Below, one piece after another: positions 33,967-44,979 of a stretch of 64,000 bases of DNA. Within the stretch, counting starts at the first letter, position 1. Every line of letters starts with the position of its first letter. The translations under genes and the position numbers were made by a program. Under the pieces are notes generated by a model. The model saw only the letters and a list, made by a program, of their open reading frames with translations, searched no databases and was not told the origin of the DNA. This stretch comes from Sophora flavescens (Eukaryota > Streptophyta > Magnoliopsida > Fabales > Fabaceae), in NCBI GenBank assembly GCA_030762895.1, contig CM061063.1, forward strand, positions 214,070,667-214,134,666, given 5' to 3'.

Positions 33967-36900
33967 CTAAGAGGGTGCCTTAAGAGGAATGGAGACTGCT
34001 TGACGATCAAAGTCTCCTCCAAGGTAGTGCTTGAGCCTTTGCCCATTAACAGTGAAAGTGTCTCCGAACGATGGATCTACCAATTCAACCGCACCAAATG
34101 GAGAAACCGGCTTGACATAGAATGGACCCGACCATCTTGATCTCAACTTGCCTGGAAACAACTTGAGACGTGAATTAAAGAGCAAAAATGATTGGCCTTC
34201 TTCAAAATGCTTGGGAAGAATGTACTTATCATGCCAAAATTTTGTTCTTTCCTTATATATCCTTGCACTCTCATATGCCAAGAGTCGGAATTCATCCAAC
34301 TCATTCAACTGCAGCAGTCTCTTGTCCATGGCCAGCCTTGTATCAAAGTTCAGGGCCTTCACTGCCCAAAAAGCACGATGTTGGAGCTCTACCGGAAGGT
34401 GACATGATTTTTCAAACACTAATTGGTATGGTGACATACCAATAGGTGTTTTGTATGCAGTCCAATAGGCCCAAAGTGCATCATCCAGTTTCCTTGCCCA
34501 ATATTTCCTAGCATTGTTCACTGTTTTCTCCAAGATCCTCTTCAATTCCCGATTGGACAACTCCACTTGCCCACTGGTTTGTGGGTGGTACAGTGTGGCA
34601 ACTTTATGATTGACCCCAAACTTGGCAAGCATCGCATTGAACTCTTTGTTACAAAAATGAGCACCCCCATCACTAATGATGGCTCTAGGGGTTCCAAATC
34701 GGGTAAAGATGTTCTTCCTCACAAAATGAATCACTGTTTTTGCATCATCTTTCAGAGTTGGGACAGCTTCTACCCATTTACTCACATAATCAACCGCAAC
34801 CAGAATATACTTGTTGTTGCAGGATGATGGGAAAGGACCCATGAAGTCGATCCTCCACACATCAAAGAGCTCCACCTCTAAAATACCCTTCAAGGGCATC
34901 TCATTTCTCCTGGATATACTTCCGGTTCTCTGACACTTGTCACATTTCATCACCCAAGCTCTAGAGTCTTTAAAAATGGTGGGCCAAAATAAACCACTTT
35001 GCAAGACCTTCATGGCGGTTCTCTCACCACCAAAGTGTCCTCCATAGGGTGAGTTGTGGCAGCGAGTCAAAACCCCATTAACCTCTTCTACCGGAATACA
35101 TCTTCTCAGAATTCCATTCAAACCTCTTTTGAAAAGGTAAGGTTCATCCCATACATAGTATTTAGAGTCATGGATGAGCTTCTTCCTTTGTTGTGAATTG
35201 AAGTCCTTAGGAATCTTGTTGGCGGCCTTGTAATTTGCAATGTCCGCAAACCAAGGTGCCACTTGCACCACAAACAACCTTTCATCCGGGAATTCTTCTT
35301 GAATTGGCAACTCAGCTTTTGCTCGAACATCTGCTTGTGGAAGCCTAGACAAATGGTCGACTACCACATTCTCCACTCCTTTCTCATCCTTTATATCCAA
35401 ATCAAACTCTTGGAGCAATAGTACCCACCTAATGAGCCTTGGCTTGGCATCCTGTTTAGCCATGAGATACTTCAAGGCAGAATGATCAGTGTACACAGTA
35501 ATTTTAGAGCCAATCAAGTAGGATCTAAACTTATCAAATGCAAACACCATAGCAAGCAATTCTTTTTCAGTCATGGTATAATTCAATTGAGCATCATTCA
35601 GCACACGACTGTCATAGTAAATAACATGCAACACTTTATTTTTCCTCTGACCCAAAATGGCTCCTACCGCATAGTCGCTTGCATCACACATTAACTCAAA
35701 TGGTAAACTCCAATCTGGAGGTGCAATGACTGGTACGGTGGTGAGATTTTCTTTCAAAAGTTGGAAAGCATGCATGCAATCATCATCAAATACAAAAGGA
35801 GTATCAACTACTAAGAGCTTGCATAAGGGTTTCACAATCTTTGAAAAGTCTTTTATAAATCTCCTATAGAAACCCACATGCCCTAAAGCTTCTAACACCT
35901 TTTACATTTATGGGAGGGGGAAGTTTTTCGATTACTTCAATTTTTGCCTTATCAACTTCCATCCCCCGTGATGAAATCTTATGACCAAGAACTATACCTT
36001 CCCTAACCATGAAATGACATTTTTCCCAATTTAAAACAAGGTTAGTTTCTTGGCATCTTTTCAAAACACATGCACGATTTTTCAGACAATCATCAAAAGA
36101 ATTACCAAACACAGAAAAATCATCCATAAATACCTCAATGAATTTTTCAGTCATATCAGAGAATATGGAAAGCATGCACCTTTGAAAAGTGGCGGGTGTA
36201 TTACACAACCCGAATGGCATCCTCCGGTATGCGTAGACGCCATAGGGACAAGTGAAAGCGGTCTTCTCTTGGTCCTTTGGGTCAACCACAATTTGGTTAT
36301 ACCCTGAGTATCCATCAAGGAAGCAATAAAAGGCATGGCCCGCCAATCTCTCTAGCATTTGATCAATGAAGGGCAAGGGAAAACGATCTTTTCTGGTGGC
36401 CTCATTCAATCTTCTATAATCAATACACACTCTCCATCCAGAAACGGTCCTTGAGGGAATGAGTTCATTTTTATCATTTGCCACAACCGTCATCCCCCCT
36501 TTCTTAGGAACAACTTGGACCAGGCTCACCCATGGACTGTCGGAGATTGGATAAATTATACCCGCATCCAAAAGCTTCACAACCTCCTTCCTTACAACTT
36601 CCTTCATGTTTGGGTTGAGTCTTCTTTGGGGCTGTCTAACCGGCTTGAAATTTTCCTCCAAAAGGATTTTGTGCATACAAAATGAGGGTCTTATCCCTTT
36701 CAAGTCGGACATAGACCACCCAATTACGGATTTGTGCTCACTAACCACCCTTAACAGCTTCTCTTCCTCCAAAGAGTTCAATCCGCTATTAATGATCACC
36801 GGGAATGAAGAATTCACCCCAAGGAAAGCATAACGGAGATGAGATGGAAGTTCTTTCAACTCTAGCACAGGTGGTTCACCCTTGTCTTCAATCCGCACAT

Positions 36901-37933
36901 CCTCCACAACTTTGTCTTCATCAATATCCAAAACTAGACAAGTCTCAAGGGATTTAACCATGAACTCAACTTCTTCCTCACATGCCTCTTCTTCTATATT
37001 CTCACCCATAAGAGCCGCTTCCAATGAATCTTCAAAAGTTTGTTGCTCACTCTTGTCAGTCAATGATTCAACAAGGTCCACACTCATACATGTATCTTTG
37101 TCACTTGGATGTCTCATTGCTTCAAAAACATTGAAGGTGACCTTTTCATCTTGGACTCTAAGCACCAACTCCCCTTGATTTACATCGATCAGAGCTCTAC
37201 CCGTGGCTAGGAATGGTCTTCCAAGAATCAATGGAGTCTCACTATCTTCCGCTATATCCAACACCACAAAATCTGCCGGAAAGATGAATTTGTCTACTTT
37301 AAAAATAAATCCTCCACTACACCATAAGGATATGTAATGGAGCGATCCGCCAATTGGATAGAAATCCCGGTTGGCTTGACTTCACCAATTCCCAGCTTCT
37401 TGAAATGGACAGAGGCATAAGGTTGATACTTGCACCAAGATCACACAAGGCTCTTCCAATGTTCAAATGACCAATAGTACATGGAATAATAAAGCTACCC
37501 GGATCCTTCATCTTCACTGGTAACTTCCTTTGGAGTATGGCACTACATTCTTCAGTGAGCATGACCGTCTCCTCCTTCCACTTCCTCTTGTTAGTAAGAA
37601 TCTCCTTCATAAACTTGGCATAGGAAGGCATTTGTTGAAGAGCTTCGGCAAAGGGATGTTAATTTGCAACTTTTTGAACACATCCAAGAACTTAGAGAAT
37701 TGTTGATCCTTTGCCTCCTTCTTCAACCTTTGAGGATATGGTATCTTGAAATACGGTGGCAACTCCTTTGGATTGTCAACTTCTTCAAGAATTTGCCTCT
37801 TAGTCTTCTTTCTTGCAAACTCTTCATCAACCAGTTTTTCTCTCCGTGGTTTTTCAGCTTCAACAACAATAGGACTAGAGGTAGTGGCTTGGGAAGTCTC
37901 GGGTTCTTCATTGGTTACATCTTCAACAGTCAC
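33967..37933 (-). pseudogene. Athila-like pol: protease, reverse transcriptase, RNase H, integrase
   Basis: Read on the - strand. The protease (37631-37317) has ALCDLGASINLMPLS. The RT (37267-35864) has VCIDYRRLNEATRKDRFP, FLDGYSGYNQIVV and a catalytic FMDD (VFMDDFSVFG). The RNase H and integrase share a 643-residue frame (35898-33967): RNase H acidic residues D72, E111 and D138; zinc finger H281, H288, C319 and C322; integrase catalytic D351, D410 and E447, all present, then a C-terminal KLRSRWSGPFYV. The breaks are few: a frameshift at about 35864-35898, another at about 37267-37317, and one at about 37607-37631. Of all the polymerases in the window this is the least damaged. Confidence 0.92.
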
Positions 37934-38026
37934 CTCATCAACTCCCTCACCAATTGTCTTTTCTTATCTCTCTTTTTCATGTGGAACTAACACTTTCTCG
38001 CTTCTTGTAGTAATTTCCTTGCAATC

Positions 38027-39397
38027 CTACCTTGGATTCTTCTCGGTATCTCCCGGCAATTGTCCTTGAGGTGTCTCCGTCATTTGCTTTTCCAATTGGC
38101 CTATTTGGTGTTCTAGATTCTTGATGGAGGCATTTTGATTCTTTATATTATCTTGAGTTGCTTGCATGAATTGGGCTAGAATATTCTCCAATTTGCTTGA
38201 ATTATCTTGAGGAGGTTTTGCTTGAGAACTTGAGCCTTGCCCTTGTCTCCAACCAAAGTTAAGATGGTTACGCCACCCCAGATTGTAGGTGTTAGAGAAA
38301 GGATCATGCTTAGGCCCTTGGTTTCCCATGTAATTCACTTCTTCTTGCCCAGAACCTCCAATCACACTAATTTCACAGTTGCCGTTGGCATGGTTACCTC
38401 CACAAAAATCACACACTGAGGCAGCTTGAACTTGGACCACTTGTAATTGAGAATTTTGTAGTTGAACGGACCCCAATTGCTTGGTAAGGATGGCCATTTG
38501 CGCCTTAAGAGCACCAATTTCATCAAGCTCCAAAACACCTCTCTTGACCAATGATCGAGAACTAGGCATTTGATAATCATTATTAGCCATAGTTTCAATC
38601 AAGTCATTTGCTTCATCGGGTGTCTTTTGGCTCAATGATCCACCTGCAGCCGCTTCAATCATACTTCTGGAATTTCGGTTGAGCCCATTGACAAAGGTTG
38701 CAACTTGCTGCCATGTTTCCAGCTCATGATTTGGACAAGCAGTAAGCAAAGATTTGAACCTCTCCCATGCTTCATAAAGCGATTCATCATCCCTCTGTGC
38801 AAAAGCATTAATCTCCGATCTCAACTTGATCATTCTTGACGGAGGGAAGAAACGAGATAAGAACTTGCTCACCAAATCATTCCAAGTGATGATGCTCCCA
38901 TGAGGATGAGATTGAAGCCATGACTTAGCTCTATCCCTCAAAGAGAAAGGGAAAAGCCTTAAACAAATAGCCTCATCAGAAGCTCCATTCAGCTTGATGG
39001 TGTCACACAACTCAATAAATGTGCCAATGTGAGACTGAGGGTCTTCACTTTCTAAGCCTCCAAACTGATTTTGCTGCACAAGATTGAGAAGTGATGCCTT
39101 TATCTCAAAGTTGTTACAGGCCACTGGAGGTCTAACAATTGGAGTTCCACATCTATCGACTCTAGGGGAAGTATAGTCCCCCATTGTCCTCCTTGGTGCA
39201 TTGTCTTCAGCCATGGTGACAGTTGCTACTTCAACTTGCAGTTCTTGCCCACTTGGTAACTCAACTTGTGGTTCTTGCACTGTAGAGGATGCTCTTTCTC
39301 TGTTCTGTCTTGCCTTGGCTTCCTTTCTATTCCTTCTACAAAGTCTCTCGATCTCAGGGTCGAATTGAAGTTCACCTGGGTCGATTGTACCTCGCAT
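38027..39397 (-). CDS. Athila-like Gag polyprotein part
   Basis: An open frame on the - strand of about 456 residues from the ATG at 39397, which lies about 160 nt after the primer-binding site. The open frame extends upstream without a better start, and MRGTIDPGELQFDPEIERL is the conserved start of Athila gag. The capsid core follows (LRLFPFSLRDRAKSWLQS, WNDLVSKFLSRFFPPSR, DESLYEAWERFKSLL), then a coiled-coil segment and a zinc-knuckle-like CDFCGGNHANGNCE. The C-terminal repeat-like LEHQIGQLEKQMTETPQG segment also appears, altered, in the non-autonomous elements. It would assemble virus-like particles in the cytoplasm. The frame is intact; the downstream pol frames are broken. Confidence 0.88.
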   Translation of the reverse strand: MRGTIDPGELQFDPEIERLCRRNRKEAKARQNRERASSTVQEPQVELPSGQELQVEVATVTMAEDNAPRRTMGDYTSPRVDRCGTPIVRPPVACNNFEIKASLLNLVQQNQFGGLESEDPQSHIGTFIELCDTIKLNGASDEAICLRLFPFSLRDRAKSWLQSHPHGSIITWNDLVSKFLSRFFPPSRMIKLRSEINAFAQRDDESLYEAWERFKSLLTACPNHELETWQQVATFVNGLNRNSRSMIEAAAGGSLSQKTPDEANDLIETMANNDYQMPSSRSLVKRGVLELDEIGALKAQMAILTKQLGSVQLQNSQLQVVQVQAASVCDFCGGNHANGNCEISVIGGSGQEEVNYMGNQGPKHDPFSNTYNLGWRNHLNFGWRQGQGSSSQAKPPQDNSSKLENILAQFMQATQDNIKNQNASIKNLEHQIGQLEKQMTETPQGQLPGDTEKNPR

Positions 39398-39555
39398 ACA
39401 AGGAACAAATAGAGTAGAATAGAAAAAGAACATAAAAACAGAAAAAACAGAAAACACAGCAGGAAAACAAAACACAAAAAAAACAGCAGTAGGAAAACAA
39501 TGAAAAATGCCTAAATTAGGAGTCCCCTTTGGTACTCGGGATATTGGCACACCGA

Positions 39556-39573
39556 TCCCTGGCAACGACGCCA
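39556..39573 (-). other. Primer-binding site of the Athila-like element
   Basis: On the - strand TGGCGTCGTTGCCAGGGA, six bases inside the 5' LTR. It fits the TGGCGCCGTTGCCGGGGA pattern used by Athila-like elements (tRNA-Asp type) with two differences. Confidence 0.75.
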
Positions 39574-39579
39574 AAAACT

Positions 39580-40889
39580 TGATACGATTTCGGCAAGTAT
39601 ACCTAGTCGCAAACAAGTAATACGGTGGTGAGACCGGATATCGTTCTCAGGGATCGTGGACAAGTACCACTTCGCAAATTGGACTACTATCTAGGCGACC
39701 GTGTTTGGATGGAAGGTAGCTCTAACATGTAACGAAACAAACAAGAATAAAATGTTTTTGTTCTTTTAGGAATTTTAACAAACACTTAACAGGAAAACAA
39801 AGATGTGATAACAAATGGATGAAATTGCTAGGGTTAGACTATACTAATCCTCCCTTGATTGCACTGAAATGGTAAATAACACAATTCCTAATTCAATTAT
39901 GACAATCAAATCTTCTCAAATACTCAAACCCTAATGTCTTAGGTGGAATGAGCCTAAAATCCCAAATTAAACCCTAATGTCTTAGGTGATTTAACATGAG
40001 AATTTGCATTAAGAGTCAAGATTCATAAGATTGCAAGCACCCCAAGACCTATGTCTAGGTTCATGAACTACTTGGATTTTGATTCATGAGCACGCCTTAA
40101 CACCAATCTTTCAATTGTCTATCAAAGCAACAAATCATTCCTAGGATGATCCAGCCAAGGAAAGCATTAAGCAATGAATCAAATACTCATAAAGAAATAG
40201 GAATTTGTAATACAATCAAATCATGAGACAAACAAGTTCAGAAAAGTCATCATATAACCCCAACAAAAGGGGTTTAGCTACACATAATCATATAACAAAC
40301 CAAAAGAAAAGGAATAGAGATGAAGGAAGGAATGAACTCCATGGGAGGATCCACAGCAGCCACAGCAGCCAGAGAGTGTGTTCTAGGGTTCAGGACCCCT
40401 TTCTATTCTGCCCAGATTCGTATTTATAACTTAGGTGTGCGTCACGGCCGTGATGGCCATCACGGCCAGGCCGTGACGTGTTCTGCCAAGGCATTCTTTC
40501 AAATTCTGGAGCATCACGACCGTGATGCTCATCACGGCTAGGCCGTGATGCTTATCACGGCTAGGCCGTGATCGCTTCTGCCTTCACCCATTGGTCTGTC
40601 ATGCCCATGATAGCCATCACGGCCAGGTCGTGACCAATTCTGACTTTTGGAGGTCTGGTACAGCTGACAGGTCACGGCCGTGATAGCCATCACGGCTAGG
40701 CCGTGACAGCTTCTGACTTTTGGCTTCTTTCTCTTCAGTTATTGCTCCATCACGGCCGTGATGGGATCTGGTTGGCTCATTTTCTTCTCTTTTCAAGCTC
40801 AATCTTCATCCAAGCTTTATCATGGCTAAATCTTGGGCATTTAATCATAAATTCCTGCAAAACAACACACAAAACCACCTTATCCGTTC
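39580..40889 (-). repeat. 5' LTR of the Athila-like element, PBS-side part
   Basis: Begins TGATACGATTTCGGCAAG and matches the 3' LTR at 25639 onward. It is interrupted at 40890 by the non-autonomous element; the remaining about 100 bp is at 46208-46309. Confidence 0.92.
40422..40761 (-). promoter_or_regulatory. TATA box and long palindrome array (5' LTR of the Athila-like element)
   Basis: The TATA box (TATAAAT on the - strand, 40422-40428) is followed upstream by the array from 40442 to 40761. It includes TCACGGCCGTGA at 40442-40453, overlapping a perfect 22-bp palindrome at 40446-40467 with core GCCGTGATGGCCATCACGGC. Compared with the other LTR of the same element it holds extra units near both 40455-40478 and 40545-40570. 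Confidence 0.8.
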
Positions 40890-41590
40890 TGACACGCTGT
40901 CGCGCACGCGTCAAAAAGCAAGCGGTTTGTAAAAATATGTAGATAGGGAGCGACAACTCGAGTATCGTCTCACAAGGACTCTTGGATTGTTGTTAACAGA
41001 AAAAGTCAATTTTTTGGGGGTTTTGGATTTGAGATTAAATAAAGAAAACAAATTAGAAAACTATGCAAACTAAATAATTATCAAATAAGCTAAACGATCA
41101 ACCTACTGCTTTCGGTTTCCCACTATCATCGATTCATACAATTCCATGCCCTAAGCGGATTCTAATCTCTTTTCGATTGTAACATCAATTAACAAGCGAA
41201 ACCGATGCTACGAGACATATGTTCCTATTCTCGAATTAAGCAAACGGGGTGAAGCCCTTCGTGAATTAAGCAAACACGAAATGAACACACGCGAATTAAT
41301 CAAACGCGATTAAATATAGGAACACACAATCATCGAAACGAATCAATACATATTCTATATAATCCTGAATTAAGCAAACAGAACATACAGAACAAATATT
41401 GAAAGAGAATAGCATTAAGTTTAGGAATTACAAAACCTCAAGCATCAATGGAACCCGATTACAGCAGATTGATCAAAGGAGACTAGCTCTCCATTACAAA
41501 GGGAACACAAAACTCTAAACCTAAATTCGCAGCCGTCCTAATCTAAAAGAAAAGAAGATGAAGAGAAGATCTCAGTTCTGCCCTAAAACA

Positions 41591-41911
41591 GATATAAATA
41601 CAGATTCTGGGTTACACTCGCTCGCGAGGCGAGACATTATTCGCGAGGTGAATATTATGAACAGCTCTTCAGTGTTTGGCTTTCTCGCGAGGCGAGACAA
41701 GGATTCGCGAGGCGAGACTTCAAATTCCAATCTGTCACAGCCGTGACCCTCATCACGGCTAGGCCGTGATGGTCTCTGTCCTTCAGGGTTGGATTTCTCG
41801 CGGGGTGAGACAGTGATTCGCGGGGCGAGACATAGAGGATGACATTTCTGGCACAATAAGGCTTCAGGCTCGCGAGGCGAGTAGCCTCTCGCGGGGCGAA
41901 TAACTCCAGAA
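41591..41911 (-). promoter_or_regulatory. TATA-like box and CTCGCGAGGCGAG array (3' LTR)
   Basis: Upstream (on the - strand) of a TATTTATA box (about 41592-41600), units of CTCGCGAGGCGAGAC and variants CTCGCGGGGCGAGAC recur about eight times between 41630 and 41911. The core CTCGCGAG is a perfect palindrome. A single block of the other type, GTCACAGCCGTGACCCTCAT followed by CACGGCTAGGCCGTGATGG, sits in the middle (41732-41772). The other LTR has the same layout at 45682-46000. Confidence 0.75.
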
Positions 41912-42117
41912 TTGTTTCTCTTTATTAACCTAAAAACAATAAATAGCAGTAAGTGCTTTATTTAACTCTAAATCATCTAAATTACCCTAAAACTACTTTA
42001 GAGACTCAAAATGATGCTTGAGGACAAATACATCCAAATTTGGGAGAAAACGGGATATAATTAGCACAAAACCACGGTCATACTAGTCATAAAACTAGAT
42101 GAGCCAGAGGCTGATCA

Positions 42118-43416
42118 AAATACCCCAAACTTAAACTTTGCTTGTCCCCAAGCAAACTAAAACTCAAAAAGACTCAAACTTGGCAAGCTCAAAGGTTCAA
42201 TTAAATTCGCACAAATTTCATGCAATTTCAACAAAACAGTTTCTCTTCAATGTTTCCCCCCTTTTTCAACAATGCAATCCCCACACATTCATTTACTTTG
42301 AACATTTGAGAATTTCATCATTCATGCAATTAGTAATCTAAGCAAGGGATCCAAGTTACACACAAAAGGGAGATCACCAAATTCAAACAATCGCCTTCCT
42401 CACAAGGGCATTTAGTGTTTCACTCATTCGCTCAATTTGTCTAGGCTCACAAGATTTCACTCAATTTCACTTTTAAGAGCACTTCCCATAAATTTTATTT
42501 TCATCTCTAACAAAGTTCCCACGAAAATATGCATGCAACATCAAAAGGGCTTTTAAAGGTTGTAATGGGGCCTGTCTAAGGGTACGATATTCAAAGGTAC
42601 TAGGCTTAAGTCCCTAGGAACTAAGAGAGCATGAGCATTTTGACATATTGAATTCCCACTAAAGTTCCTTTTTCCATTTTTCTTTATGCTTTGGGTGACT
42701 ACGACCTTTTTCTATTAATACCCTTTTTGACATTTTTGTTTTTTTTTCTTTTCTTTTCCTTTTGCCTTTGGCTCCAACCTTTTTATTATTATTATTATTT
42801 TTTTCTCACCCCAGAATGACATGTCACATCCTTGTAGCCACCCCAAACTTAGTTTCTTGCAACCATTCTCTTGCTAAGCTTCCATGCTCTCCTAATCCTA
42901 AGATCGGGTTAACATGGTTTTTCCAGATTTTGGCTCATAACATAGGGTCATCAAGAAACAACAGGCTTATGAGGCTCAATGGGGCTAACTTGGGAACATG
43001 CATTAGGGATGGTTCAATTTAGGCCAAGTGGCTATTTCAAATAAAATTGCCTAAATCATTTGATGCAAACACATAGACATGCAAACCATGAAAAGATTCA
43101 AGCAAATTCAGGAAAGTGCAACTTAAAAGTGATTCACACAGTTAAAAACATGTTGGAGGCTCAAATCCTCACCTGGACATTTTTCGCAAATTGTTTGATC
43201 GAGATTCTATCCCTAGTGTGTGCATCCCATCACCCCAAACTTATCATAAATCATGTAATCACAACAAAATATCTCAAAGTTCTATTTTCAATTTTCCACA
43301 TGGGGATCAATTTTCAATTTCAAAACCTAGGGGGAAAATCATCAACAGTCAACACATGACATGCAATCAATCTATGCAAAATTTGAAGAAATCCAGCAAG
43401 CTCACCGACACAAGAC
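42118..43416 (-). other. Noncoding 3' region of the non-autonomous element
   Basis: On the - strand the tract AAGTTTGGGGTATTTT abuts the 3' LTR. The remainder is AT-rich with T-rich runs (42700-42800) and no gene. It is closely similar to 51427-52720 and 55204-56526 in the tandem array, so it is a shared, conserved noncoding block. Confidence 0.65.
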
Positions 43417-44845
43417 TCAACACACAACTCTTGATCTTCTCAAATTATTCAAGAGCTGAAGAAAACCAAACAAAAACAAGGAAAAGCAAAAACTAACAAG
43501 AAAATGAAAATAAACTAGAGAGAAAGGGTTAAGAAAACTCATTGAGGGGCTTCCGCCTGGATCCCATTTCTTGTAGCTTAAGGCCCAAGTGATAGACAAA
43601 GGACGGAAGCTTATTCCATGGTCCCATAACTTGCAGCCTCGATACGGGAGTGGGCGCTTGACAATTATGGTGACCTCGCCAAGTGCGGCGGACTTCTCAC
43701 TCCCTCTTGGGTCAAAGATGACCTCCTTGTCAACATAGTCAACAAAATCCTCCCAATAAAATTGGGCTTCAACCTCTTGGACTGGCCATAATGCAAAATC
43801 CAGTCTCTCTGGCAGAGGCTTGAACTCCATTGCCGGTTGTTCCACAGTGGGAGGTGGCAAACAGGTAGAGAGGGTTCTCGGTGTCGTCGCCCCTTCACGC
43901 ACGATCTTCATTCACTGCACTATCAAATCCATCACCTGCTATACAGGCAGAAATCTCAGCACACACCACACAAGGGTTAGTGTTAGTATAATCAGCACAT
44001 ATAGTACAATAAATAGAATCAGAAAAGGCTTGAATGTCTGGAAATTCAACACACAGTTCATCCATCCCATCACATTCAACACATGCATAGGAACCAATGG
44101 AATTATCTAATTCCAGAATTTCTTCATCATCCTCTAGCATGGCGAAGTGGATGTCCTCCATACATCTCTTCCTCTCAACTTCCTTAGTCAAAGGTTCTGA
44201 TCCTTGAACTTGCTGCATGGCATTCATCAAAGTGGCAAGCTGTTGAATCTGTAATGCATAAGGTATGAATGCTAGCATCCGATTATTCTGAAATCGCCCA
44301 ATCTGTGTGTGCAAAGTATGAATACTAGCATTTGCTTGCTGCTGAAACTAGAGATTGTTGTCAGCCATTTACTTGATCATGTCCTCTAGTGAAGGTCCGG
44401 AAGGTGCAGAGGTTGTCACTTGGGGAGGATTCTATAGTGGTGCCATCGGTTGTTGTTGAGGTGATTCATAGACTTGTCTAATACCAATTATCTCTCGCCT
44501 GATTGATGCAGCTCTGAAGGCAGGAAAGTATCTCTCAAGGAAGACTTTCTTCAAATCAATCCAGGTTGAAACGGAATTTGGCGCAAGATAGTACAGCCAA
44601 TCCTTCGCGGCACCTTGAAGTGAGAATGGGAAGGCTCTCATCTTGATGTGGTCTTCCGTCATTCCTTCAGGTCTCAAAAGTGTAGAGCAAACAACCTGGA
44701 ATTCTTTCAGATGCATCTGCGGATTCTCACTTGCAAGACCACTAAACCTTGGCAACCAGTGTATTAAACCAAAAAAATCAGGATAATATATGCATGACGA
44801 CTCATAATCAACATTAGGCATATAATTTTGCATATAATTATCCAT
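43417..44845 (-). pseudogene. Gag-derived reading frame of the non-autonomous element, broken
   Basis: On the - strand from 44845: MDNYMQNYMPNVDYESSCIY, then a true Athila-type capsid core (FSGLASENPQMHLKEFQ, RAFPFSLQGAAKDWLYYL, LERYFPAF). After a stop and frame changes comes the coiled-coil tail (FQQQANASIHTLHTQIGRF). Then come acidic segments with spaced Cys (ACVECDG, CTICADY, CVVCAEISACI), and finally the conserved end MEFKPLPERLDF ... FDPRGSEKSAALGEV. The last part resembles the pre-RT region of Athila pol only at MEFKPLPE; the rest is of unknown nature. No polymerase domain. Confidence 0.7.
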
Positions 44846-44957
44846 GGGAAGGTACTAGGATTTGTAACCAGACAAAACAGCCATAACTAATTCAGCAATG
44901 CAAAAATTATTTTATTTTTTTTATATTTTTTTTATTTTCTGTTAATAACAACAAGAG

Positions 44958-44975
44958 TCCCCGACAACGGCACCA
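44958..44975 (-). other. Primer-binding site of the non-autonomous element
   Basis: On the - strand TGGTGCCGTTGTCGGGGA, four bases inside the 5' LTR. This is the tRNA-Asp-type site of Athila-like elements. Confidence 0.8.
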
Positions 44976-44979
44976 ATTT

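Noticed and set aside
40223..40942. Repeated short frames containing HHGRDG-type motifs (also at 26264-26946, 48124, 51072 and 54849)
   Set aside because: The HHGRDG and PSRDGYHGRD motifs are translations of the TCACGGCCGTGA palindrome arrays in the LTRs, not real proteins.
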